Assembly: GCA_949152475.1 (NCBI GenBank)
Contig: OX424568.1
Coordinates: forward strand, 13,987,667-14,051,666
Source: Terebella lapidaria
Lineage: Eukaryota > Annelida > Polychaeta > Terebellida > Terebellidae
DNA: 64,000 nt
Direction: 5' to 3'
The notes beneath the pieces were generated by a model that worked only from the letters and a program-made list of their open reading frames with translations, had not been told where the DNA came from and searched no databases. The translations under genes and the position numbers were made by a program. The stretch's first letter is position 1; each line of letters opens with the position of its first letter. This document shows positions 44,591 through 54,802 of this stretch, piece by piece.

Positions 44591-46637
44591 CCTCAGCAAA
44601 CTTCGCTTTCACTGACAGCAGACAGGACATAACCTGGAGAGCTTTGCCCTCCAGGCTGCACATGAGGATGTGCCGGCCTCAGCCTGGGTCCATCCGTCGT
44701 AGACGGTGGTGCTCCATAGCTGGAGGAGGTAGTTCTTAGATCGGCGTTATCTCCATTGAACCACTCACGCCACGTCGACTGGTCCAGTTTCCGGTCATGC
44801 GGAAGTGCTCCTGGGTGTCTGATCCAGATTCGGCGTCGATGGCGTAAGTAGGGGCAGCCCAAGTGTTGGCCCTAACCGCAGCAGGACCCGCAGAGGCGGA
44901 TCGGTATGCTACGGACGTGGGCGCAGGGTAGCTTCCGTCTGCTAGGGGTTATGTACTCGCGGACATCCCACTCTGACTATGTGCGGAGGAAGCCCCCGCC
45001 GATCCCAATGGATAGGATATTGGTGAGGCAAGGTAGCCGGCGAGCTTGCTCTCTGCCGACTGTTTGGAGTGGGATAGCTCGTCCACACTTGCGCGGTTCC
45101 AGCTGCCAGAACAGCGGAGGCTGTGGCCAATGTGGTGCTTCCAAGCCACGGCACAGGTGCGGGTCCCAAGGCATGGGTCACCTGCGGTACCTACGGCCTC
45201 AGACGAGCCAGAGGGAGGACCGGCAGACCAGTCATCTTTGGGTTATAGGGGACCGTAGGGTCCGCGCTCAGTGTGGCGGGTTGGCAGCGCTTCTACTCAT
45301 CAAACGCTGTCCGGAGTTTGCTGGTGTCGTGGAGAAGGCGAATGAGTCCTACAATCAGGCGGTGCAGCCTATCAAACTGTCCGGGATTAGCCACGGACAC
45401 TGGCACTCGATTCCGGATGTCCAAGGACGCCATAGGGAAAAGTGCCAGACGCGGCAACTGTTCGGACAAGAGCACGGGTTGAAACCGTCTCCAGCTCCAC
45501 CAGATGCACCCTGAATGCCGGAAAGGAAATCCGGTGGCAACACATGTTGCAGTATGTGCAGGTTGAACGCATAGTCGGTCACGGACTCTATCGCCATGCA
45601 GTATCAAGCCTTGAACTGTTTCTCGAACATCCACTTGTTCGTCGTCGGGGTGAACAGTAAGCGAAGTTGCTCGGCAACCTCAGCAAACTTCACTTTCACT
45701 GACAGCAGACAGGACATAGCCTGGAGAGCTTTGCCCTCCAGGCTGCACATGAGGATGTGCCGGCCTCAGCCTGGGTCCATCCGTCTTAGACGGTGGTACT
45801 CCATAGCTGGAGGAGGTAGTTCTTAGATCGGCGTTATCTCCATTGAACCACTCACGCCACGTCGACTGGTCCAGTTTCCGGTCATGCGGAAGTGCTCCTG
45901 GGTGTCTGATCCAGATTCGGCGTCGATGGCGTAAGTAGGGGCAGCCCAAGTGTTGGCCCTAACCGCAGCGGGACCCGCAGAGGCGGATCGGTATGCTACG
46001 GACGTGGGCGCAGGGTAGCTTCCGTCTGCTAAGGGTTATGTACCCGCGGACATCCCACTCTGACTATGTGCGGAGGAAGCCCCCGCCGATCCCAATGGAT
46101 AGGATACTGGTGAGGCAAGGTAGCCGGCGAGCTTGCTCTCTGCCGACTGTTTGGAGTGGGATAGCTCGTCCAAACTTGCGCGGTTCCAGCTGCCAGAACA
46201 GCGGAGGCTGTGGCCAATGTGGTGCTTCCAAGCCACGGCACAGGTGCGGGTCCCAAGGCATGGGTCACCTGCGGTACCTACGGCCTCAGACGAGCCAGAG
46301 GGAGGACCGGCAGACCAGTCATCTTTGGGTTATAGTGGACCGTAGGGTCCGTGCTCAGTGTGGCGGGTTGGCAGCGCTTCTACTCATCAAACGCTGTCCG
46401 GAGTTTGCTGGTGTCGTGGAGAAGGCGAATGAGTCCTACAATCAGGCGGTGCAGCCTATCAAACTGTCCGGGATTAGCCACGGACACTGGCACTCGATTC
46501 CGGATGTCCAAGGACGCCGTAGGGAAAAGTGCCAGACGCGGCAACTGTTCGGACAAGAGCACGGGTTGAAACCGTCTCCAGCTCCACCAGATGCACCCTG
46601 AATGCCGGAAAGGAAATCCGGTGGCAACACATGTTGC
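44464..46637 (-). repeat. Tandem 1,087 bp duplication in gag of element B
   Basis: Units 44464-45550 and 45551-46637 differ at scattered sites (for example 44606 and 45693), so this is an old duplication. It covers the N-terminal and early capsid part of gag, a different interval from the duplication in element A but almost the same length. Confidence 0.9.
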
Positions 46638-46910
46638 AGAGCCGCAGGGTTCGATGCTACATCCGGGGACGGAGTCGGGGACGTCCTGGACGTGTCGGCA
46701 GACTGGAATCGGTCCTGTGGGTCGTCCGGACGTCCTTCTGCGTGACCTTGAGTCATCGGGCTTGCTCCCGGGTGTTCTGGGAGCGGGTATGGTTGGATAT
46801 GTTTTCATTCATTTTGTGTTCTGGAATATCCCGGAGGAGAGCAGGCAGTGCCCAGGGAGGAGGGAGCGAAGATACTGCAACAAGAGGCTGCAATGGGCTC
46901 AGTCGGACTG
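46638..46910 (-). pseudogene. Start of gag and leader of element B
   Basis: Remnant of the gag N-terminus and the non-coding leader up to the primer site. It resembles element A 38570-38939 (GGAGGCTACAACACTG-like text) but has no intact frame. Confidence 0.55.
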
Positions 46911-46928
46911 ATCCTGGTCACGGCACCA
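46911..46928 (-). promoter_or_regulatory. Primer binding site of element B
   Basis: Same 18 nt as in element A (ATCCTGGTCACGGCACCA on +), tRNA-His type, one nucleotide from the LTR. Confidence 0.8.
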
Positions 46929-46929
46929 A

Positions 46930-47521
46930 CGTAAGGTTTGACGCCCGCTACCTAGGGCGCAAGCGCCCCGCGCGATGGCACGGTCACAGCGGTTGTCGTG
47001 ATTACTTTAACTATAACCAGGTAACAGTCCATCCAGACGAATCCAGTTGTCATACATCACATTATAACACATCATAGACATACAAAATACATTATACATC
47101 AGTTATCGCATGGGCGTGTTGCTGGCCGGCCTCGCCGACGGCACTGCCGCGGGGCTGGAACCCCGGACAGCCTGACGGTCTGCCAGAGCCTGTGTCGCAC
47201 CATCCCAGGGTGAGAGACTGGTAATCCACGGGACGTGAGCCCCGAGTCAGCACAGTCCCTCTCCTGGGCCCCCAATTGGTCATCCGTCATCCTCTCGCCT
47301 TGCTAGCTCTGAAGCAACTCCGAACAAACAAAGCGGGCTGGTAGTATTTATACTGCCAGCGCACGAGAGCAAAGGATGACGTAAGACCATTGTTTCAGTA
47401 AAGTGGATAGAAAGAAGGATGGTGCGTCGCCTTAGCAACACACGAGCTTCGAACAAAAGCGGCCAAAACAAGAATAGTGTTAACAACCAAACTATCGCGA
47501 TCTTTGGGCAAAGTCGCCACA
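46930..47521 (-). repeat. 5' LTR of element B
   Basis: 592 bp, ending GTCGCCACA; the terminal TG has become CG. A TATAAATA box on the - strand (about 47343-47354) is a likely core promoter. Several blocks align with the LTR of element A. Confidence 0.85.
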
Positions 47522-47599
47522 TATGTGTTGCATATTTTGGTAACTTTGAGGTTAACCTCAGACGAGATCGAAGGCTATATATATCTCAGGGTCACAGGG

Positions 47600-48330
47600 A
47601 CCTGAAAAACGTAAATTGACCTCTACAGACAAAATTATTATTTAGAGCTTTTATTTATATTATGAGGATATAGGAAGTCGTATATAGCACATCTTTTGGT
47701 GACCTTGAACTTGACATGAGATGACCTTGAGTGCTAAATCTCACTGTCATGCCTGAAACGAAATGTGTAAATTGGTTTCTGAGGCTGAAACACTTACACA
47801 TACAGCTTAGGATTTTATTATAAACATATAAGAAGTCAAATATTGTGCATCTTTGATGACCTTGAGGGCAAAATCTCAAGGTCATGCCTGACTTGTAATA
47901 TTTATGTTGGCCTTTGCAGACAAACTGATTGTAGATAGAGCTCATATTTATTTTATTATATACAAAGTCTATACAAAGTCAAACACCTAATGGTGACATT
48001 AAATTTGACCTCGATTGGTAAATCTCAAGGTTCTATCGCACCTATGGTGACTAATCCAAACCTTTCCGGTAACCGATCTTTCAAAATCGGGGGTATTTTT
48101 GACGAAACACAACAAGTTTTAGACTTGGAGGCCATTTCTCAAAATAGTTTGATACCTTTTTATTCTAATTTATGAATAAAATCCCTTACCTTTGTGACAT
48201 ATAAAACTTCGCTCTTTCATCGCCGATCCGCGCTAGGCGGCCAATTTGATAGCACATTTTGAACTTGAGCTTAGAATTGAAGGCTAAATCTAAGTCATGC
48301 CTGACATGATGATGCAGTTTTTTTCTTCCA
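47600..48330. repeat. Repeats with CAAGGTCA words
   Basis: Units near 47695-47760, 47850-47890 and 48000-48040 contain TGACCTTGA or CTCAAGGTCAT. Same family as 8610-9030. No coding evidence; lies in the last intron of the membrane-protein gene. Confidence 0.5.
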
Positions 48331-48362
48331 ATACATGTACATGTATATAATTTACGTTTCAG

Positions 48363-48550
48363 GTGGATCAACATTTGGAAAATGTATGATCGCAGCCCTG
48401 ATCATGGAGGCCTTAGCAATCTTTTTCAACATCATACTCTGCTGCCTCCCGACCGACAGCCAAAAATGTATGAAGAGCGTGAACATTGGCACAATGATAC
48501 TTTCGTTTTCAGCATTGTGCCTACAGATGGCTTTCTATTCAAAAAATTAA
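48363..48550 (+). CDS. Last exon of the small membrane protein gene
   Basis: A 188 nt terminal exon after the acceptor TTTACGTTTCAG. Two bases complete a split codon, then 61 codons and TAA. It encodes two hydrophobic segments: MIAALIMEALAIFFNIILCC, and GTMILSFSALCLQMAFYS after a short Cys-containing loop. A paralogous exon on the - strand (51270-51469) matches closely at the DNA level, including the splice acceptor, and ends in a similar position. Phase fits the exon at 22077-22182. The intron between them is 26 kb here because of the nested retrotransposons, against about 170 bp in the paralogue. I do not recognise the family; a claudin/tetraspan-like small membrane protein is one possibility from topology only. 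Confidence 0.6.
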
Positions 48551-49390
48551 AAAGAGTAAAGTTTGATTTCATGTTTCAAAAGGCTGATTTATTTGACATG
48601 TATGCAAAAAACATTAGTGGGGGACAAAATTGCTGAATATGGAATATATATGTATGTATCAGGAAAACAATTATGAGTAATCTCAACAAAAGGATCACAA
48701 CACTTTCAAAAATAATATTTCTGATTGTTTCCATGAGACTTTACATTTTAATTTTGTGAATAAACACAAATATTGTGAAAGCTTTGCGATATTTGTTGAT
48801 TTACCGTATTACATACGCATACAGTAGCGCAACAAAAATATTGAGCTAAATTTCTGATGTTGGCAGAACAATTAGGAAAGGCAGCCAACCTTCATAGTTT
48901 ACGATATAAAAGTCCCATCCCAAAATATTTCCGCTGGCCACAAAAATAATTCTCTTCACTGTAGGTTACTTGTACCAGTATCAAACTTGAAATCTCACGA
49001 GTGATACAAATAAAGCCAGATACTGCAAAGCCCCCAGGTTATATATAGGCCTACATAGGCCCAGCTAGCGATCTCATCTTGGTACACTTATGTCAATGGA
49101 AGACTGGTGGTTCGTTGTTCAGCCCTAACGTATGTACGTTCATCAGATATAATTGTTCGATGTTAATGAAGGAAATTAAGGATTTAAATGCAGTTGAATA
49201 GCGGATTACATGTGAATATTTGACTACGAAGTACTGTATCTACATAAGTACAATGGATCGAGTGCTAGATACCATAAATACTTCCTGGAGCATTCGACCA
49301 TGTGAGCTAAGACTCAATTGCGAACAAAGAGATGAAACCTGCCATAAGCGAGTAACATTCATGAGACAATACAAATGAGGGAATTCATGA
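48551..49390. other. 3' flank of the membrane-protein gene
   Basis: AT-rich. Parts recur further on: TTTCATGTTTC.AAAGGCTGATTT at 48567 against 52096, and GGTACACTTATGTCAATGG at 49081 against 53956. This shows a duplicated gene neighbourhood. AATAAA-type signals occur (for example near 48760). No further gene seen. Confidence 0.45.
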
Positions 49391-49393
49391 GAA

Positions 49394-50060
49394 ATGCTTC
49401 CGTTAGAGTTTGATGAATATTATCAAAGTCAGACCAGTGCCAGTGCATCTAAGGTCGCGTGCGAACTCGCATATGTCCAGGGGTTGAAGGAGAGGAGACC
49501 CGGCGATCACAGAGTCACCTCGTTGTCTCCATCGAACACGAACAGGCTTTCCGCGAGGGAATGGCTGCTGGGCATGAGGAGACGGAGGCCAGTGTGTCGT
49601 CCGTCCTACATGAGGTTACAAGAGGAGCTCCGTTAACTGCACGCAGACACTGACGAGCTACAGTGTCGCATACACACGAACCCAGTTCGCCAGTTGCCAC
49701 GCCGTGTTCGGGGTTGACAACCCTGCATTGTTCGCTCATGCTCAGGATGTCGGGACTCGGGAGCTGCTCCGAGGCCGCCCTGGAGATTGCTCTCCACCCA
49801 ATCCTGGAGAGGTTGTGGAGCGAGTACGCCGGGACACACAGTGAGATTGACATGGTTGAGTTGTTTATCGCCATCCCACCCTTGGACGCTATATCCCGTC
49901 CTCCATCCCAAATGGGTCTTGCGGACCTCCAGATCCTTCCACCATGGAGAACAACTGACGTCTGCCACCCGCGGATTCGTTAACGGTCCCAATTACCATT
50001 GCTGCACCTGTCCGCGGGTCCTGCAGGACCGGCTGGCGATGGCTGGTAGGGCAGCTGGAA
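49394..50060 (+). pseudogene. Decayed fragment of the retrotransposon third ORF
   Basis: On the + strand, in changing frames. KVACELAYVQGL matches RVACDLAYDQGL of the element A third ORF, then CSEAALEIALHPILERLWSE and DMVELFIAIPPLDA match its segment just after the coiled coil (ADAALELAIYPYL, DTVEMFRAIADLGA). GC content is higher than the surroundings. It is a relic of another member of this lineage, in opposite orientation to elements A-C. No pol or LTR is seen next to it. Confidence 0.7.
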
Positions 50061-50504
50061 ATTTTCACATGTACTTCGGTCACTGGTGTGTTGTTCTACA
50101 AATGTCTAAATTTAAAGATAATATACATTGTACATGTAATTGTATTCCAAAGATTTTAATTAGCACACGGTCTCTTTCGTCAGATGACCTTTTTAAGCTA
50201 GGTCATCAATCAACCTTTCTGGAACATCTCGTGGCGAATGCTTATCGTGATCATATTGCACGATATTGATGCCTGGAATTGATTAATTCGAGTATATGAG
50301 TGCATCCACGTTTAAATTTGCACAAAAAACCCAATCGTCCACGAACATTAGTATACTAATGCGGCTCTCTTCTGGCGTGGCATGAAATATATATGGGACT
50401 TAGTATATTTCGTTTCTCGCTGGCTGTAATCACCCCAACCCAATTAATGTAAACATCTTTTGTAACTGTCCGAGCTGACAAATCACAGATTAGTTCGAAA
50501 GCAA

Positions 50505-51175
50505 GTTCCACCCTTCTTCAAAATACATATGGAAAGTTTTTCAGAAAGTGAATTCAATGTTCGCAAAGTATACCGAGTGGTTTTACCCTGGTATACATAT
50601 ATGCTGTGTTCAACCCCGTGACATACCATTTCCACTGGTACTGAAGTAGAGGAACGGAGATCAAGACGTATTCTCAGGCTGGAAGTCTGAGAACATTCGA
50701 TTGAGACCATGGTAAGTGAAGTAGTTGGAATTATTTGTTTACAATACTAATTCCATTGTGACACAATATAGGAGAAGATATTTTACAGTTTACCGTAAAG
50801 TTTTGCTCCAGTACTGGAATATAATTTTCATGACGCTATCATCAAATAAAACAAGAAAAAGAAATAATAAATTTAAAATACGAAATCATTTTCAGGCCTA
50901 GAGAAAATACATATTGCAGACTGGCGAGATTTCACCATTAAATCGTTGGAACTTTTGAAATTCAACACCCAGAAGCCCTATATATCTATCCATGTCATAA
51001 ACACAAAATACATGTACATGAATCCTATATTATGATAAAACGCATTTAAACTTGTCATGACATGGATGGTGTACATAACATACCTGCACGTGAAATGAAA
51101 CTGAGGGGATTTTTACTGTATTATTTATCTATTTATACATCATGAATGGCACCGTTGCATCACTATATAATAGTG
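50505..51175 (+). promoter_or_regulatory. Paralogous copy of promoter, first exon and intron start
   Basis: Aligns with 14520-15200. It includes a TATA-like TATACCGAG (about 50567), AAGTCTGAGAACAT, the ATG at 50709-50711 followed by donor GTAAGTG, and intron text GAAATGAAACTGAGGGG (51095 against 15127). It is followed at once by exons of the same family in the opposite orientation, so this copy is probably not a complete gene. Confidence 0.45.
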
Positions 51176-51269
51176 TGTAGGCCCTGGTGACCAATTTTCG
51201 TGCATGAATGCCCGAATAATGCTTCACACCGAAATGCTTCCCAATGCATCTTGATGCCTTGACGTCAAG

Positions 51270-51469
51270 TTATTTTTCCTCTTTCGTGAAGAAAGCCACC
51301 TGTAAGCACATTGATGTGAACGAAAGTAAGTTGGTGCTATTGTTCACTGTCCTCATCCAACATCTTGAAGGACAGCAACAGAACGTGAACATCAGCAGGA
51401 TATTGAGAAGGATTGCTAAGGCCTCCATGGCCATGGCTGCGATCATCAATGCTTCAAGTAGTGAGCCAT
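51270..51469 (-). pseudogene. Paralogous last exon, opposite strand
   Basis: A 200 nt exon after an acceptor CTCTCAG (51476-51470), ending TAA at 51272-51270. It encodes two hydrophobic segments (MIAAMAMEALAILLNILLMF and NLLSFTSMCLQVAFF). It lies about 170 bp from the paralogous internal exon at 51639-51748, but the lengths do not give a continuous frame with the obvious donor. I therefore call it a likely pseudogene, or a gene using another donor. Confidence 0.55.
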
Positions 51470-51638
51470 CTGAGAGGTAAATTACATGTATCTGAAGAAA
51501 AATAAATGCATCATTACATTCCTTAAACTAACTAGCTATGTCTTGTTGATCCGATTGTATTCATGGTGTAAAATATTTGTATATGGTTCAATCAATTACT
51601 ATATACAGTATGTATATATGCTACCGTTGCCATGTTAC

Positions 51639-51748
51639 CTGGGTTTTCCTTCACATTTTTTTAGTTGCTTAGCGTCGATCACCAATAGACCAATATTGAG
51701 GAACAGCTCGCATATCATTTTAGTCCCCAGGTAGCAGTATGGAATCTC
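51639..51748 (-). pseudogene. Paralogous internal exon, opposite strand
   Basis: A 110 nt exon with acceptor CGTGTAG and donor GTAACA. It encodes YLGTKMICELFLNIGLLVID and a Lys-rich end. It is 4 nt longer than the exon at 22077-22182, with an A7 run, so it joins 51469 out of frame. Its own 5' exon was not found on the - strand. Confidence 0.55.
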
Positions 51749-52174
51749 CTACACGGAAAAAAGGTTATGGATATCGAAATCAATGATCCGAGAGTATATA
51801 TATGTATTGTGGCATTGAGAGTGCTTCTGGACACAATGCTTCAAATCAAAACAATATTGATAACATATATGATAAATTATATGAATCTAGTTATATTGCT
51901 ACCTCATTTGGCATTCCTGCATCTCTGTTTATCAGATTTGACAAAAAAAATACTAAGAGAACAGTTGCGTAATAGCATTTACATGTAGAGCGAAACGGAG
52001 CTCAATTTCGGCCTGCTGGCATCAGACGAACTAGTCTACGGGGTATCCTGACAAAATAATATTCTGACAAAACCATGCCTTAATTACGTTCGACTTTCAT
52101 GTTTCACAAGGCTGATTTATTAGTGCATCCTTATGGTTTTGTCTTAGTTTTTTTCTTTCTTTTTTCCCCTATAA

Positions 52175-52354
52175 GGCCTGTAAGTCACGTGCCGTCACGG
52201 TGTGATTCTGGTGACCAACAAACATACACCCAGTATAACCTTTTGTTTAATATGAGTAATACTCCATTTAGAACTCAAATTACTGAGATAACACAATAGG
52301 TGTATGTTTGTTGGTCACCAGAATCACACCGTGACGGCACGTGACTTACAGGCC
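52175..52354. mobile_element. 180 bp MITE with perfect 56 bp inverted repeats
   Basis: 52175-52230 and 52299-52354 are perfect inverted copies (starting GGCCTGTAAGTCACGTGCCG) around a 68 bp spacer. No coding. CTAT occurs on both sides and may be part of the target duplication. Perfect arms indicate a recent insertion. Confidence 0.85.
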
Positions 52355-52559
52355 CTATTGTTTTGGAGCCGGCTCCGGGGTCCGCGAGGTCCGTGAGGAT
52401 GAAATCAAGGTTGATTTTGAGACTTGGTTTCCGATCGATAACTCAAAATGTATTCATGCAATAGCTGCAGAACTTTGCATGGAGGTTCATAAAACCTATA
52501 TACCACCAGGAATATACCACCACCCTATTGATTTTGGGACCAATCCGTCAAATGACCTT

Positions 52560-53560
52560 TGACCTATCCTTAAGGCTTTCATGCATATCTCGGAAACGTA
52601 CGTCGTAGAACGAGACGGATTTCAATTTCGGCTTCCTGGCACTAGACAAACTAGTCTAGACGACCCCTGGTGTCGAATTTTTTTGCCGACTCGGCACTTC
52701 CTGTTCGGCTGTATCTCGGAAACGGTGGGTCGTAGAGCGAAACGGAGTTCAATTTCGGCCCCGTGGCACGTGAACTAGGCTAGGCGTATCTTGGGTTGAG
52801 ATGAGTTCTGGTGTCGATTTTTTTTTTTTGGCTGACTCGGCACTTCCTGTTTGGCCGTATCTCTTAAGCGGTGCATCGTGGAGCGGAACGGAGCTCAATT
52901 CCGGCCTCCTGGCACCAGACAAACTAGGCTAGGGGGTATCTTGGGTCGAGACAACACCTGGTGTCAATTTTTTTTGCGCCGACTCGGCACTTCCTGTGTG
53001 GCTGTATCTCGGAAACGGTGCATTGTAGAGCGAAACGGAGCTTAATTTTGGTCTCCTGGGACTAGACAAACTAGTCTAGAGGGTATCATGGGTCGAGATG
53101 ACCCCTGGTGGTTTTTTTTCTCCGACTCGGCACTTCTTGTTTAACCATATCTCAGAAACGGTGCTTCGTAGATTGAAACGGAGCCTAATTCTGTTCCGTG
53201 GCACTTGGGTCAAGACGACCCCTGGTGTCAATTTTTTTTCTCCGACTCGGCACTTCCTGATTGACTGTATCTTGGGAAAGGTCTTCGTAGAGCGAAACGG
53301 AGCTTCTTTCGGCTTTCTGGCACTAGACAAACTAGTCTAGGGGAACGGTGTGAATATTGGGTCGAGACGAATCTCAGAAACGGTCCATCGTAGAGCAAAA
53401 CGGGTGCTATTTTCAGAATCGTTGCCCTGGACAAACATATCTAAAGGTATCAGGGATGAACTCTGACCTTGATCTGAATGTTTCTGCTAATTCTACATTC
53501 TTCATTTTCGTTGATATCTCAGAAACGGTGTGTCGTAAAGCAGAATGGACATTCTACACA
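52560..53560 (+). repeat. ~140 bp tandem repeat, seven to eight units
   Basis: Each unit carries ATCTCGGAAACGGTGCATCG, GAGCGAAACGGAGCTCAATT, CACTAGACAAACTAGTCTAG and a T run followed by CGACTCGGCACTTCCTG. Starts are near 52576, 52714, 52857, 53004, 53148, 53269, 53372 and 53517. An extra partial unit lies at 51985-52050. Same family as 1920-2300 in reverse. Confidence 0.85.
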
Positions 53561-54060
53561 AGATGTCTAAGAGTTTTGTCAGTTAAACTTTGACCACGGA
53601 TGTTTTCAATCATCAGAGTTCTAGACAATGTCTCTTAGGTGTATGTTAGGTACGAAATGAGCTTCACACGAAATGCCCCAAGGCATCTTTAGACATTGAC
53701 GTCTAGTTTGACGTGCACTTACATTTTTCTTTATTAAAGTAGGGGACAAACTCATTTATCTGTATGAGGAAAGCACAATGCTTGAAAGCCAACGATTACT
53801 AAGTAATACAAATGTAGTTGGTGATCTAATTTTGGCAATTTTATGTAAATGGACTGTTTGTTGTTAAACTAATATGTTGTATTACGTTCCGGTACCATGC
53901 CTAAAAACTCACAAGTTATACATAATACATATTATGATTACATATATTTATTCTGGTACACTTACGTGAATGGAAGACTTGTTGTTGGTTGGTCAACCCC
54001 TGATGATATGCAACATTCATTAGATACAATTATTCGAAGTTGTTTTTACCCCTAAACCAA
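53561..54060. other. AT-rich DNA related to the membrane-gene flank
   Basis: 53640-53745 resembles 51180-51290 (CTTCACAC.GAAATGC, GACGTC.AGTTTGACG-like text) and 53950-54035 resembles 49076-49160. No exon with intact frame was found. Confidence 0.4.
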
Positions 54061-54802
54061 CAAAGTATGTGTACAAACAAATTATTAAAAGAGTGAAAAT
54101 AATCAATACGAATGAACACAAGTGGGAAGAAATTTTCCAACATAGCCTAGATTGGATATTTATCCACTCTCTACCACACTTTTGTACATTAGATCCCAAA
54201 TTGCAAGACTTTCAATTCAAAATTTTGCACAGAATCCTTCCATGTAATAAACATTTATTAATCTATAAGGTACGTGATTCAGATAAATGTTACTTCTGTG
54301 GCAATGATATAGAAACATACTGTCATCTGTTTCATGACTGTACCATAATCAAAAGCTTCTGGAGAGAAATCAGTGACTGGTTTGGCCCAGAGATAAATCT
54401 ACACCAGTATATTAGTAGGGAAAATATTGTTTTGGGAACGAAAGTTGAGGAAAACTTGATATTGATAAATCATTTGTTGTTGTTAGGAAAAAAGTTTATA
54501 TATTATACTAGATGTAAAAACAAAAGTTTATCTCTGACGGGCTTTGTGAACAATGTGAAATCATGTTTCAATTTGGAAATGCATATGGAAAAGAATAGTA
54601 CGGTTAAGAAGAAAAGTAATTTCAATTTAGGTTTTAAATGGGCAATTTTGAAAAACCAATTGATGTAGTATGCAAAAGAGTGCCTTTCTTATTTAATTTA
54701 TCCGCTTCCAGAGGAAGTTGATGATATAGAAGTAGTGTATATAATAATTGTAGTGTAAAGTGTATAATTTATCCCCTGGCAGAGGAAGTTGACGATTAGA
54801 AG
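54060..54802 (+). mobile_element. 5'-truncated LINE (non-LTR retrotransposon), 3' end
   Basis: Holds the C-terminal part of a LINE reverse-transcriptase ORF (54069-54668) and a 3' tail with a duplicated segment of about 70 bp (AGAGGAAGTTGATGATATAG near 54711 and AGAGGAAGTTGACGATTAG near 54781). The 5' break is near 54060. It abuts the LTR of element C. Confidence 0.75.
54069..54668 (+). pseudogene. C-terminal fragment of a LINE ORF2 (zinc-binding region)
   Basis: About 199 codons ending at TAG (54666-54668). It contains the reverse-transcriptase-associated zinc-binding pattern C-x2-C-x7-H-x4-C in DKCYFCGNDIETYCHLFHDC, preceded by the DFQFKILHRILPCNK block typical of L1-like animal LINEs. The RT and endonuclease domains are missing, so this is a dead 5' truncation. 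The frame is open upstream of 54069 and has no ATG there. Confidence 0.8.

Larger units (their letters stand above)
24059..47521 (-). mobile_element. Element B: old, decayed gypsy LTR retrotransposon, split by later insertions
   Basis: One element read on the - strand. In transcript order: 5' LTR 46930-47521, tRNA-His type primer site 46911-46928, gag with a tandem duplication, protease and pol (to about 40410), 3' region to 24083, and a 24 bp remnant of the 3' LTR. It is homologous to element A throughout but full of stops and frame changes. Continuity across the 14.7 kb element A insertion is shown by text. The sequence before 25010 and after 39695 aligns as one piece with A around 31795-31815, and GAGG is duplicated at the joints. 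It lacks A's third ORF: the 3' region joins the LTR remnant directly, as expected if one deletion removed that ORF with most of the LTR. The outer flanks show no clear target duplication. Confidence 0.85.

Noticed and set aside
44906..46601. Two ~200-codon + strand frames (44906-45514 and 45993-46601)
   Set aside because: They are antisense to the duplicated gag of element B and exist twice only because of the 1,087 bp duplication.
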